64,000 nucleotides of DNA from contig NC_061785.1 of assembly GCF_022458985.1 (NCBI RefSeq), positions 2,842,204 to 2,906,203 of the forward strand. Reading direction: 5' to 3'. A model generated the notes under the pieces. It worked only from the letters and a program-made list of their open reading frames with translations, was not told where the DNA came from and ran no database searches. Of this stretch, positions 12,901 to 21,814 are shown one piece after another (position 1 is the stretch's first letter; every line of letters begins with the position of its first letter). The translations under genes were made by a program, and so were the position numbers. Source of the stretch: Mugil cephalus (Eukaryota > Chordata > Actinopteri > Mugiliformes > Mugilidae).

Positions 12901-14030
12901 TTGCTTCTCTACTTATACTTCATTACTATTTGTCATGTTTTTTTCTTGCAGGATTGAATCTTCCCACTTCCAAAAAACTATTGAACAGTTCATAAAAAAA
13001 AAAACTGGTTTCTTTGTGACTGTTTTCCTTTCTACTTTATCTCCTTCCAGTGATCAGTTGAAAAACTTACGACAGTTCAGCTCATCAGAGTCATCTGTGC
13101 AGTCTTTTGTTCCGTCACATCTCCAGTCTATGTCAATGCATTGTCCATTGGTGCACTGGAATTCATTACTGTCACAATTTCCTGCAGAAAACACACATTT
13201 TGTTAAATATCGTGCATCTGTTATGGTTATAGCGGTGATTTACATTATTCACACTGGTATAATTCAGTGAGTTATGTGTAAATGTATGTTTTCAAAATTG
13301 CTTAAACAGATGGTGCAAAAAAAGTTTCACATTTACATGCACTTTACAGTTTCCTTGACAAATGAGTTACCATGTTTATGAGTGTTATAGTTAATCCTTC
13401 TATCCTTTCCTTTCCTTTCCTGTGCATCTGGACCTCAGAGCATGTGATTTGGCCCCTAAATGGTAGTTAATTCTTCACAGTAAAAACTGACCTTTGAGTG
13501 TATTTGGAATGGTCATTTAAAACCAATTACTGATATCAGAGGCAAAGTAATTGCTACTGGTTTGTAAACTTGGATACTTGTTTTTTATTTTAGTTTTTGT
13601 GCATTCCTAGTTGTTGTTTTTTTTTTAGTTATTTAGAAAGAAATGTACAAATCAAAGAAACACAAGCAACAAAATGAAACAATTTGAGAATATAACTATA
13701 TAAAAACACTCAACTTAGTGGAAACAGCTCAATTTGTCAATAATCATTTTATTCATTCAATTGTCATTCAAACTATATTATACATTTTTAAAATTCTACG
13801 TGTTGAAGAACTTTGTGATGATGGGACCTGGGTGATGACACATAAATGCCCCAAAATCCCCTGATCATTACCTAGAGCTTTGATTTCTGTTATTTTATCC
13901 CTATTTGCTTGTGATTTGAGAACATTGTGAAAACTGTTAAAATGAAGAGTATACACCTACCTTGACCGAGCTGAATCCCTTGGCACAGCAGCAGTAGAAC
14001 AGACAGAAGGTGAAGACCTCCACAGCCCAT
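48..14030 (-). CDS. lrp2: Low-density lipoprotein receptor-related protein 2 (megalin), 5' part, exons 1-28
   Basis: Megalin is a very large type I membrane receptor that takes up many ligands by clathrin-mediated endocytosis at apical epithelial surfaces. Twenty-eight exons can be chained on the minus strand, all with GT donors, AG acceptors and matching phases, giving about 1,568 codons. The domain order is signal peptide, 7 LDLa, 2 EGF, propeller, EGF, propeller, EGF, 8 LDLa, 2 EGF and the start of a third propeller, which is the N-terminal order of vertebrate LRP2 (about 4,650 residues in human). Diagnostic LRP2-like stretches include [10 protein letters not shown] (exon 10), [11 protein letters not shown] (exon 15), LAVRGIP-like LAIRGIP (exon 16) and VCGCPYGM (exon 21). 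No frameshift or stop was found. The remaining two thirds, including the membrane segment and NPxY tail, lie beyond position 1. Whether this is teleost lrp2a or lrp2b cannot be told here. Confidence 0.95.
240..475. repeat. Purine-rich (GA) stretch in lrp2 intron 27
   Basis: On the plus strand this intronic stretch is almost all A and G (GAAAAGAAAGAGGAGAAGAA-type), with few pyrimidines over more than 200 bases. It is low-complexity polypurine DNA. I see no coding or transposon signal in it. Confidence 0.6.
1069..1317 (-). CDS. lrp2: lrp2 exon 26: EGF / calcium-binding EGF pair
   Basis: This exon encodes an EGF module ([20 protein letters not shown], then [16 protein letters not shown]) followed by a calcium-binding EGF module starting DDINEC and ending [15 protein letters not shown]. 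The DINEC plus Asn and aromatic pattern is the classical cbEGF signature. It joins LDLa cluster II to the third propeller in phase 1. Confidence 0.93.
1401..1912. mobile_element. Degraded Tc1-like DNA transposon (deletion derivative) in lrp2 intron 25
   Basis: The left end starts GCACCAATCAGGCATAACGT, and the right end is its imperfect inverted copy (TGTTGTGGCTGATTGGTG), a terminal inverted repeat. The internal text (TCCCACAGATACTTG, AATTTGGAGGCCAGGTCAAC) resembles the antisense of a Tc1-type transposase gene common in fish. At about 510 bases it is far shorter than a full element (about 1.3-1.6 kb) and has no intact reading frame. Family assignment is from memory of fish repeats. Confidence 0.65.
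1982..3527 (-). CDS. lrp2: lrp2 exons 21-25: EGF module plus second LDLa cluster (eight repeats)
   Basis: Exon 21 (3249-3527) encodes an EGF module ([20 protein letters not shown]) and the first LDLa repeat. Exon 22 (2931-3170) holds two repeats, exon 23 (2681-2803) one, exon 24 (2484-2600) one and exon 25 (1982-2359) three. The total of eight LDLa repeats equals the second ligand-binding cluster of vertebrate LRP2. Each repeat keeps six cysteines and an SDE-type calcium site (for example [11 protein letters not shown]). The distinctive DESPIC end of the last repeat is also kept. Confidence 0.93.
4002..5433 (-). CDS. lrp2: lrp2 exons 16-20: second YWTD beta-propeller
   Basis: Exons lie at 5224-5433, 4904-5096, 4488-4613, 4267-4397 and 4002-4139. 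The block starts with [20 protein letters not shown], closely similar to LRP2, and contains the YWTD-type motifs IFYND, LFWTT, YLFWSD, IYWVD and YLYVSD. Exon phases (1/1, 1/2, 2/2, 2/1, 1/1) chain correctly. The LFWTT and YLYVSD motifs are relaxed versions of the consensus, as is also seen in human LRP2 propellers. I found no broken exon. Confidence 0.92.
5647..5787 (-). CDS. lrp2: lrp2 exon 15: EGF-like module between propellers 1 and 2
   Basis: This exon encodes [19 protein letters not shown], then [20 protein letters not shown] and RTC, a six-cysteine EGF module matching the C-terminal cap of the first LRP2 propeller. The acceptor follows a GCAG, and the donor is GTAAGT at 5641-5646. Confidence 0.93.
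5816..5846. repeat. (TAG)n trinucleotide repeat in lrp2 intron 14
   Basis: About ten tandem TAG units lie 28 bases upstream of exon 15 in gene direction. The rest of this intron, to 6427, shows no recognisable element. Confidence 0.9.
6428..8411 (-). CDS. lrp2: lrp2 exons 11-14: first YWTD beta-propeller
   Basis: Exons lie at 8242-8411, 7681-7904, 6686-6919 and 6428-6630. They encode blades with the YWTD-type motifs VFWSD, MFFTD, VYWSD and VFFTD, and the usual NLAVDW and GLALDP signatures. The six-bladed YWTD propeller is the pH-dependent ligand-release element of LDL-receptor-family proteins in the endosome. Phases run 1/0, 0/2, 2/2 and 2/1 and are all consistent. Two of the intervening introns hold Tc1-like elements (7050-7613 and 7971-8180). 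I see no missing blade compared with human LRP2. Confidence 0.92.
7050..7613. mobile_element. Tc1-like DNA transposon remnant in lrp2 intron 12
   Basis: The termini are imperfect inverted repeats: TACTGCTCAAAACTTAAAGG at the left and TTTCATTTTTTTGAGCAGTA at the right. The interior (AAAACACATCAGATCTCAAT, CCAACCTACAGTGGATTGAA, ATCTCCTCCCCGATCTGAAC) matches the layout of a very common fish Tc1-like family. Most of the transposase region is deleted, leaving about 560 bases with no intact gene. The element is not present at the matching position of the other introns. Confidence 0.7.
7971..8180. mobile_element. Short Tc1-like deletion derivative in lrp2 intron 11
   Basis: This 210-base element belongs to the same family as 1401-1912. 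It begins ACACTGATCAGGCATAACAT and ends TGTTGTGGCTGATCGGTGTA, an inverted-repeat pair. The middle keeps only GCTGCATCCTGCTGGGGTCT and CCCAGCAGAACACTGATTAG, which also occur in similar form in the larger copy. Confidence 0.65.
8568..9155 (-). CDS. lrp2: lrp2 exons 9-10: EGF-like pair after LDLa cluster I
   Basis: Exon 9 (9039-9155) encodes an EGF-like module with [20 protein letters not shown] and a closing DSRSC. Exon 10 (8568-8696) encodes a second EGF-like module beginning [19 protein letters not shown], nearly the same as human LRP2 at this position, and ending [15 protein letters not shown]. The pair links the ligand-binding cluster to the first beta-propeller, as in all LDL-receptor-family proteins. 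Donor and acceptor phases (1/1) join both neighbours in frame. Confidence 0.92.
9543..13181 (-). CDS. lrp2: lrp2 exons 2-8: first cluster of seven LDLa repeats
   Basis: Exons lie at 13071-13181, 12721-12843, 11712-11828, 11146-11256, 10174-10290, 9972-10088 and 9543-9686. Each exon encodes one LDL-receptor class A module of about 40 residues, with six cysteines and the calcium-binding acidic C-terminal signature (for example [11 protein letters not shown] in exon 2 and [11 protein letters not shown] in exon 6). All junctions are phase 1, so modules could be lost or gained without breaking frame. The count of seven equals the first ligand-binding cluster of vertebrate LRP2. Exon 8 carries the longer final module containing [13 protein letters not shown], similar to the DENNTSTGKYC end of the seventh human repeat. 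These modules bind basic patches on ligands. Confidence 0.93.
9786..9960. repeat. Tc1-like end fragment, (GT)n microsatellite and poly-G tract in lrp2 intron 7
   Basis: Bases 9791-9893 resemble the left end of the 1401-1912 element (CACCAAACAGGTACAACATT, GACATGGGCCTTCTAGG). The sequence then runs into about 18 GT units (9895-9930), followed by a G-rich run (9931-9956). The block lies only 12 bases from the exon 7 donor, so repeat length changes here could affect splicing. Confidence 0.65.
12307..12405. repeat. Intronic repeat, member 1 (lrp2 intron 3)
   Basis: The stretch CTGATCATTACCTACAGCTT and the following AT-rich 60 bases are similar to 13858-13945 in intron 1 of the same gene. The rest of intron 3 (11829-12720) shows nothing I recognise. 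Confidence 0.5.
13816..13950. repeat. Intronic repeat, member 2 (lrp2 intron 1)
   Basis: CTGATCATTACCTAGAGCTT and the bases after it are similar to 12330-12405. This copy ends about 5-10 bases before the exon 1 donor. The shared stretch is about 90 bases. No terminal repeats or coding signal were seen, so its class is unknown. Confidence 0.5.
13961..14030 (-). CDS. lrp2: lrp2 exon 1: start codon and signal peptide
   Basis: The ATG lies at 14030-14028. The exon encodes [20 protein letters not shown] followed by LGQ, a typical signal peptide: a short polar start, a Leu-rich core and small or polar residues before cleavage. It ends in phase 1 at a GTAGGT donor (13955-13960). Exon 2 continues directly with the first LDLa cysteine, as in human LRP2 where cleavage precedes the first LDLa repeat. 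The ATG was chosen because it is the only in-frame start that gives a hydrophobic leader joined to the LDLa cluster. I see no clear TATA box just upstream. Confidence 0.9.
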
Positions 14031-15349
14031 AATTTAACGCTCACTTTTACCCCCTGCTGCTCTTGTCTTTCTCAGCTCAGGTGTTAGTTTGATAAACTGC
14101 ATATGCTCATGCTAAAATCTGCGTCCTGGCTCTCTCAACCCAAATGAAAACTGATGGAGTCAGTGCCTTTGGGATTGGGAGGCACTTCAGTAATGTGACA
14201 TGGAGTAGTAATACAGCTTTTTATGGCTTGCTCCTTTACATAAACTTCATCTAAGATTAACTTTTACGTCGTGATTTGTTTGCTACATCAGCAAGAAAAA
14301 CTCACATTTGTGTAACAGCGTGACAGGAAGTCACTGCTGCTCAGAGCCGCAGACAAGCTCAACATAGACTTTTAAAGGTTTTAAATATCAGTCTCTGTAC
14401 CGTGTCTCTTGCCCAATGACAGCTGGGACGGATGAGAAATATCAGCCACCACATACAAAATATCAAAAAAATCTTGGTGTTTAGCATCAGGTCCTCTTAA
14501 CACCTACGATCCTGATCTGGTCCATTCAGGAGCAGAGGGGGTTGTTCAGTCAGTTTCAGCTGCTTTGGTTTTGATGAAATTAACATCAGGATAACATCAC
14601 TAGAGGGGTAACAATGAGATGATACCCAAAGCAGGAATGGTTTTATAGGTGAGGAACCGTTGACATCTTTTCTGACTGTTTTTCACTAGCAAATTAACCC
14701 AACCAGGTGTTCAGCTATAAATGAACCTCTTTCAACCAAGAAACATGACCCAGCATGAACAACCCACCAATGAGTTTGCAGAAACAACCCAGCAGTTTTA
14801 AGAGTGCACATATCAGATTAATATTTAATGTCTATCAGTCATTTTCTACTGTAGCAGGAAACAATAACCAAAAAAGTTAAAGATTGCACAGTTTAACATG
14901 TCCATGCCAGGAAATATTGTCTCGAAGACATGCAGTGCACCTTATCACAGCAGCACGCTAAAGTGCTTTATAGTGCAATGGAACATTGTTTTGTATATTG
15001 TGTGTATTGCTTTCAGCAGAAAGGAAACTCGAGCTTTGTGATCGTGTGATGGTGAGAGTAGATTTGTTTTTCTTCATAAACATATTCTGTCCATGATACA
15101 TGACATCCAGCCAAGTGAGAAACACTCTCTTTGTGGCAACCATTTCAGCATCCAGTCTCAAACACACCAACGTACACCTGAAGACAGCTGTAGCAAAGGC
15201 CTGCAACAGCTCATTCCCAGCCTACAGCATGTGCATTATATATCTGAAACTTCATGCTTTGGAGACAAGCTCCAAAAATACAAATTGTGCCAGTGGATCA
15301 AAAACACTTGGATCAAACTGCTCAGACTGAATTTGTTTATTTTTAGACA
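14031..15349. other. Upstream flank of lrp2 / region between lrp2 and mucin copy A
   Basis: No supportable gene is seen here. Both flanking genes read leftwards, so this is the upstream side of lrp2 and the downstream side of mucin copy A. It should contain the lrp2 promoter and 5' UTR, but I cannot point to a TATA box. One transposon fragment is present (14505-14692). The rest is unremarkable, moderately AT-rich DNA. Confidence 0.6.
14505..14692. mobile_element. Tc1-like fragment in the lrp2 upstream flank
   Basis: CAGAGGGGGTTGTTCAGTCA, CAGCTGCTTTGGTTTTGATG and CTAGAGGGGTAACAATGAGA match, in reverse orientation, the 3' non-coding part of the family represented at 7050-7613. Only this internal end region is left. 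It sits about 500 bases upstream of the lrp2 start codon. Confidence 0.55.
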
Positions 15350-15633
15350 GGGAATCTGTTGTAATATGAAAATATAGCATTCCATAAAAGGAGAAAACAA
15401 TAAACACAAAATATTATAGTCTGAATGAATAACAGAATTACACTCTGTGGAGTCTTTGTTAAAGTGTCACACTGATCTGTTTCTAATTCACCAGCTCTGG
15501 TGAATAAATGTCCAGTTACTGCACAGATTAATATAGAAGTATTCATTAACAGCAACAGAAATTCATACAAATTGATACAAATGTATTTATTAATACAGGT
15601 AAAAAAATAAAAAACAAAATATCCGTGAGGAAG
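15350..15633 (-). other. 3' UTR-like segment of mucin copy A
   Basis: From GGGAATCTGTTGTAATATGA to the gap, this segment is clearly similar to 56098-56405, downstream of the last exon of copy C. Shared strings include CTCTGTGGAGTCTTTGTTAA and CCGTGAGGAAG or CCGCCTGAGGAAG. It is therefore the distal 3' end of a gene of the array and shows that the 3' half of copy A once lay between here and 16134. AATAAA-type signals for leftward transcription (TTTATT on the plus strand) lie near 15580. Confidence 0.6.
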
Positions 15634-16133
15634 NNNNNNNNNNNNNNNNNNNNNNNNNNNNNNNNNNNNNNNNNNNNNNNNNNNNNNNNNNNNNNNNNNN
15701 NNNNNNNNNNNNNNNNNNNNNNNNNNNNNNNNNNNNNNNNNNNNNNNNNNNNNNNNNNNNNNNNNNNNNNNNNNNNNNNNNNNNNNNNNNNNNNNNNNNN
15801 NNNNNNNNNNNNNNNNNNNNNNNNNNNNNNNNNNNNNNNNNNNNNNNNNNNNNNNNNNNNNNNNNNNNNNNNNNNNNNNNNNNNNNNNNNNNNNNNNNNN
15901 NNNNNNNNNNNNNNNNNNNNNNNNNNNNNNNNNNNNNNNNNNNNNNNNNNNNNNNNNNNNNNNNNNNNNNNNNNNNNNNNNNNNNNNNNNNNNNNNNNNN
16001 NNNNNNNNNNNNNNNNNNNNNNNNNNNNNNNNNNNNNNNNNNNNNNNNNNNNNNNNNNNNNNNNNNNNNNNNNNNNNNNNNNNNNNNNNNNNNNNNNNNN
16101 NNNNNNNNNNNNNNNNNNNNNNNNNNNNNNNNN
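15634..16133. other. Assembly gap of 500 N
   Basis: Exactly 500 undetermined bases, most likely a conventional size rather than a measured one. The gap has the mucin exon of copy A on one side and 3' UTR-like sequence on the other. By comparison with copy C (56405-61345), roughly 5 kb holding EGF1, SEA, EGF2-3, TM and tail exons is probably missing here. Confidence 0.95.
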
Positions 16134-19100
16134 GCCCACTGTTGTTACTGTCGCTTCTGGGGCCACTATTGTTGTAATTATCAAGTCAGGAGCAACTGTG
16201 GTTGTCGCTTCTGGAGCCACTGTGGTTGTTGTTGACTCTTCTGGAGCTACTGTGGTTGTTGTCTCTGCTGGGGAAAGTGTTGTGGCTTCTGGGCCAACTG
16301 TTGTTGTTATCGCTTCTGTGATCACTGTGGGTTTTGTCATTACTGGGTCCCCTGTTGTCGCTACTGGGGGATCTGTCGTTGTTGCTTCTGCTGTTGTTGC
16401 TACTTGGGCCACTGTTGTTGTTGTTGCTACTGGGGTTTCTGCTGTTGTTACTTCGGGGGCCAATGTTGTTGTGGTTATCAGGTCAGGAGCAACTGTAGTT
16501 GTTGCCGCTTCTGGGGCCATTGTGGTGGTTGTCACTTCCGCAGCTAATGGTGAGGTTGTCGCTAATGGGGCAACTGTTGTTGCTGTTGCTTCTGGAATCA
16601 CTTTTTTTGTTGTCGATTCCGGGGTCACTGCTGTTGTTGTCACTTCTGGAATTACTGTTGTTGTTGTCGCTTCTGGAGTCACTGTGGTTGTTGTCGTTAC
16701 TGGGGCCACTGTTGTCACTACTGGGGCATCTGTTGTTGTTGTTGCTAATGGGGTTTCTGCTGTTGTTGCTTCGGGGACCACTGTTGTTGTGGGTGTTCCT
16801 TCTGTGGTCGCAGTGGATGTTGTCGCGACTGGGGCAACTGTAGTTGATGTCACTTCTGGAGTCACTATTGTTGTTGTCACCACTGGGGCCACTGTGGTTG
16901 TTGTTGCTTCTGTTGCCACTGTTAATGTTGTAGCTGCTGGTGCCACTGCTGTTGCTGTTGTTGCTATTTCTGTTGCTATTGTTGTTGTTGTTGCTCCTGG
17001 GGCCACTGTGGCAGTTGTTGTTTCTGTTGCTACTGTTATTGTTGTCGCTACTGAGGCCACTGCTGTTGCTGTTGTCATTGCTTCCGGGGCCATTGTTGTT
17101 GTTGTCACTTCTTGGGCAACTGTTATTGTTGTCGCCTCAGGGTTCACTGTGGTTGCGGTTGTCATTTCTGGGGCTACTGTTGTTGTTGTTGCTTCTTGAG
17201 TCACAATTGTCGTTGTCGCGACTGGGGCAACTGTAGTTATTGTCGTTCCTGGGGCCGCTGTTGTTGCTGTTGCTTCATGGGAAACTGTTGTTATTGTCAC
17301 TTCTGGGGCCACTGTTGTCGGTAGAGGGGCAACTGTTATTGTTGTCGCTTCAGGGTCCACTGTGGTTGTGGTTGTCATTTCTGGGGCTGCTGTGGTTGTT
17401 GTTGCTTCTTGAGTCACTATTGTTGTTGTCGCTACTGGGGCAACTGTTGTCACTTCAGGGTCCACTGTCATCGTGGTTGTTTCTACTGGGGCAACTGTTG
17501 TTGTTGTCGCTACTGGTGCCACTGCTGTTGCTGTTGTTGCTATTTCTGTTGCTTTTGTTGTTGTTATTGCTTCTGGGGCCACTGTTGTTGTGGTTATCAA
17601 GTCAGGAGCAACTGTTGTTGTTGCCACTTCTGGGATCATTGTGGTTGTTGTCACTTCTGCAGTTATTAGTGAGGTTGTCGCTAATGGGGCAACTGTTGTT
17701 GCTGTTGCTTCTGGAATCACTTTTGTTGTTGTCAGTCCTGGGGCAACTGCTGTTGTTGTCACTTCTGGAATTATTGATGTTGTTGTCGCTTCTGCGGCAC
17801 CTGTGGTCGTTGATTTTTCTGTTCCTACTGTTGTTGTTGTGGCTACTGGGGCCACTGCTGTTGCTGGTGTCGCTGCTTCTGTGGCCATTGTTGTTGCTGT
17901 CGTTCCTGGGGCCACTGTGGTTGTGGTTGTCGCTTCTGGGGCTGCTGTGGTTGTTGTTATTTCTTGAGTCACTATTGTTGTTGTCGCTGCTGGGGCCACT
18001 GTAATTATAGTGGCTTCTGGGGCTACTGTTGTCGTTGTCACTCCTGGGGCCGCTGTTGTTGCTGTTGTTCCTTGGGAAACTGTTGTTATTGTGGTTGTTG
18101 TCACTTCCGCAGTTAATGGTGGGGTTGTTGCTAATGGGGCAACTGTTGTTGCTGTTGCTTCTGGAATCACTTTTGTTGTTGTCGATTCCGGGGCCACTAC
18201 TGTTGTTGTCACTTCTGGAATTACTGTTGTTGTTGTTGCTTCTGGAGTCACTGTGGTTGTTGTCGTTACTGGTGCCACTGTTGTCGCTACTGGGGCATCT
18301 GTTGTTGTTGTTGCTTCTGTTGCCACTGTTATTGTTGTAGCTGCTGGTGCCACTGCTGTTGCTGTTGTTGCTATTTCTGTGGCTATTGTTGTTGTTGTCG
18401 CTACTGGGGCCACTGCTGTTGCTGTTGTCATTGCTTCTGGGGCAACTGCTGTTGTTGTCGCCTCAGGGTTTGCTGTGGTTGCCGTTGTCATTTGTGGGGC
18501 TACTGTGGTTGTTGATGCTTCTTGAATCACAATTGGCGTTGTCGCGACTGGGGCAATTGTAATTATTGCCGCTCCTGTGGCCACTGTTGTTTCTGTTGCT
18601 TCATGGGCAACTGTTGTTATTGTCACTTCTGGGGCCACTGTTGTCGGTAGAGGGGCAACTGTTATTGTTGTCGCTTCAGGGTCCACTGTGGTTGTGGTTG
18701 TCATTTCTGTGGCTGCTTTGGTTGTTGTTGCTTCTTGAGTCACTATTGTTGTTGTCGCTACTGGGGCAACTGTTGTCACTTCAGGGTCCACTGTCATCGT
18801 GGTTGTCTCTACTGGGGAAACTGTTGTTGTTGTCGCTACTGGTCCCACTGCTGTTGCTGTTGTTGCTATTTCTGTTGCTTTTGTTGTTGTTGCCGCTTCT
18901 GGGATCATTGTGGTTGTTGTCACTTCCGCAGTTATTGGTGAGGTTGAGGTTGTTGCTTCTGGAATCACTTTTGTTGTTGTCAGTCCTGGGGCAACTGCTG
19001 TTGTTGTCACTTCTGGAATTACTGTTGTTGTTGTCGCTCCTGCCGCACCTGTGGTCGTTGTTTTTTCTGTTCCTACTGTTGTTGTTGTGGCTACTGGGGC

Positions 19101-21814
19101 CACTGCTGTTGCTGTTGTCGCTGCTTCTGTGGCCATTGTTGTTGCTGTCGTTCCTGGGGCCACTGTGGTTGTGGTTGTCGATTCTGGGGCTGCTGTGGTT
19201 GTTGTTATTTCTTGAGTCACTATTGTTGTTGTCGCTACTGGGGCCACTGTAGTTATAGTGGCTTCTGGAGTCACTGTGGTTGTTGTCGTTACTGCAGCCA
19301 CTGTTGTCGCTACTGGGGCATCTGTTGTTGTTGTTGCTTCTGTTGCCACTGTTATCGTTGTCACTCCTGGGGCCGCTGTTGTTGCTGTTGCTCCTTGGAA
19401 AACTGTTGTTATTGTGGTTGTTGTCACTTCCGCAGTTAATGGTGGGGTTGTCGCTAATGGGGCAACTGTTGTTGCTGTTGCTTCTGGAATCACTTTTGTT
19501 GTTGTCGATTCCGGGGCCACTGCTGTTGTTGTCACTTCTGGAATTACTGTTGTTGTTGTCGCTTCTGGAGTCACTGTGGTTGTTGTCGTTACTGGTGCCA
19601 CTGTTGTCGCTACTGGGGCATCTGTTGTTGTTGTTGCTTCTGTTGCCACTGTTATTGTTGTAGCTGCTGGTGCCACTGCTGTTGCTGTTGTTGCTATTTC
19701 TGTTGCTATTGTTGTTGCTCCTTGGGCCACTGCTGTTGCTGTTGTCATTGCTTCCGGGGCAATCGTTGTTGTTGTCGCTTCTGGAGCAACTGTGGTTGTT
19801 GTCGCCTCAGGGTTTGCTGTGGTTGCGGTTGTCATTTCTGGGGCTACTGTGGTTGTTGTTGCTTCTTGAGTAACAATTGTCGTTGTTGCGACTGGGGCAA
19901 CTGTAGTTACTGTCGCTCCTGGGGCCGCTGTTGTTTCTGTTGCTTCATGGGCAACTGTTGTTATTGTCGCTTCCGGGTCCACTGTGGTTGTGGTTGTCGC
20001 TACTGGGGCCACTGTAGTTATAGTGGCTTCTGGGGCTACTGTTGTTGTTGTCACTCCTGGGGCCGCTGTTGTTGCTGTTGCTCCTTGGGAAACTGTTGTT
20101 ATTGTGGTTGCTGTCACTTCCGCAGTTAATGGTGAGGTTGTCGCTAATGGGGCAACTGTTGTTGCTGTTGCTTCTGGAATCGCTTTTGTTGTTGTCGATT
20201 CCGGGGCCACTGCTGTTGTTGTCACTTCTGGAATTACTGTTGTTGTTGTTGCTTCTGGAGTCACTGTGGTTGTTGTCGTTACTGGGGCCACTGTTGTCGC
20301 TACTGGGGCATCAGTTGTTGTTGTTGCTAATGGGGTTTCTGCTGTTGTTGCTTCGGGGGCCACTGTTGTTGTGGGTGTTCCTTCTGTGGTCGCAGTGGAT
20401 GTTGTCACTACTGGGGCAACTATTGTTGATGTCACTTCTGGAGTCACTATTGTTGTTGTCGATAATACGGTCACTGTAGTTGTTGTAGATTCAGGGGCAC
20501 CTGTTGTTGATGTCACTTCAGGAGTGACTATTGTTGTTGTCACCACTGGGGCAACTGTGGTTGTTGTTGTGACTGGTGCTACTGTTGTTGTTGTGGCTAC
20601 TGGGGCCACTGCTGTTGCTGTTGTCACTGCTTCTGTGGCCGCTGTTGTTGCTGTCGTTCGTGGGACCACTGTGGTTGTTGTCACTACTGGGGCATCTGTT
20701 GTTGTTTCTTCAGGGGCCACTGTTGTTGTGGTTGTCGCTTCTGGGCCTGCTGTAGTTGTTGTTTCTTGAGTCACTGTTGTTGTTGTTGCTTCTGGGGCCA
20801 CTGTAGTTATTGTGGCTTCTGGGGCCACTGTTGTTGTTGTCGCTCCTGGGGCCGCTGTTGTTGCTGTTGTTCCTTGGGCAACTGTTGTTGTTGTTGCTTC
20901 TGGAGCCACTCTTGTTGTTGTCGCTTCAGGGTTCGCTGTGGTTGCGGTTGTCATTTCTGGGGCTACTGTGGTTGTTGTTGATTCTTGAGTCACAATTGTC
21001 GTTGTCGCTACCGGGGCTGCTGTGGTTGTTGTCATTTCTTGAGTCACTATTGTTGTTGTCGCTACTGGGGCCACTGTTGTCGGTACAGGGGCAACTGTTT
21101 TTGTTGCTGCCGCTTCAGGGTCCACTGTGGTTGTTGTTGTTCCTTGAGTCATTTGTCCTTGAGTTGTCGCTATTGGGGCCACTGCTGTTGTTGTTGTTGC
21201 TACTTCTGGGGCTATTGTTGTTGTTGTCGCTCCTGGGGCCACTGTGCTTGTTGTTATTTCTGTTGGTACTGTTGTTGTTGTCACTACTGGGGCCGCTGTA
21301 GCTGACGTTGTTGTTATTGGGAAAACTGTTGTCGCTTCAGGGCCCACTGTTGTTGTTGTTGCTAGTTGAGTTACTGTTGTTATTGACACTTCTGGGGCCA
21401 CTGCTGTTGCTGTTGTTGCTACTTCTGGGACTTCTGTTGTTGTTGTTGCTTCTGGGTTCTCTGTTGTTGTTATTTCTGAGGCTTCTGGGTCCACTTCTGT
21501 TGTTATTTCTGAGGCTTCTGGGTTCACTTCTGCTGTTATTTCTGAGACTTCTGGGTCCACTTCTGTTGTTATTCCTAAGGCTTCTGGGTCCACTTCTGTT
21601 GTTATTTCTGTGGGTTCTGGGTTCACTTCTGCTGTTATTTCTGAGGCTTCTGGGTCCACTTCTGTTGTTATTCCTAAGGCTTCTGGGTCCACTTCTGTTG
21701 TTATTTCTGTGGGTTCTGGGTCCACTTCTGTTGTTATTTCTGAGGCTTCTGGGTTCACTCCTGTTGTTATTTCTGAGGCTTCTGGGTTCACTCCTGTTGT
21801 CCCTTCTGGAGCTA
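16134..21814 (-). CDS. Mucin-domain exon of copy A (Thr/Pro/Ala/Val/Glu repeats)
   Basis: This single exon is open for at least 1,893 codons. It is built from degenerate units such as TTTTVAPEA and TTTVTPEVT of about 10-11 residues. Threonine supplies close to half the residues, proline marks each unit and serine is rare. Larger blocks of several hundred bases recur inside it (for example around 18000-18560 and 19290-19870), showing recent internal duplication. The acceptor at 21815 follows CTCAACAACAG. Because codons are mostly ACA/ACT/GTT/GCT, the opposite strand is also stop-free for long stretches, but those antisense frames are by-products. Internal copy number may be wrong because short-unit arrays assemble poorly. 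Confidence 0.85.
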
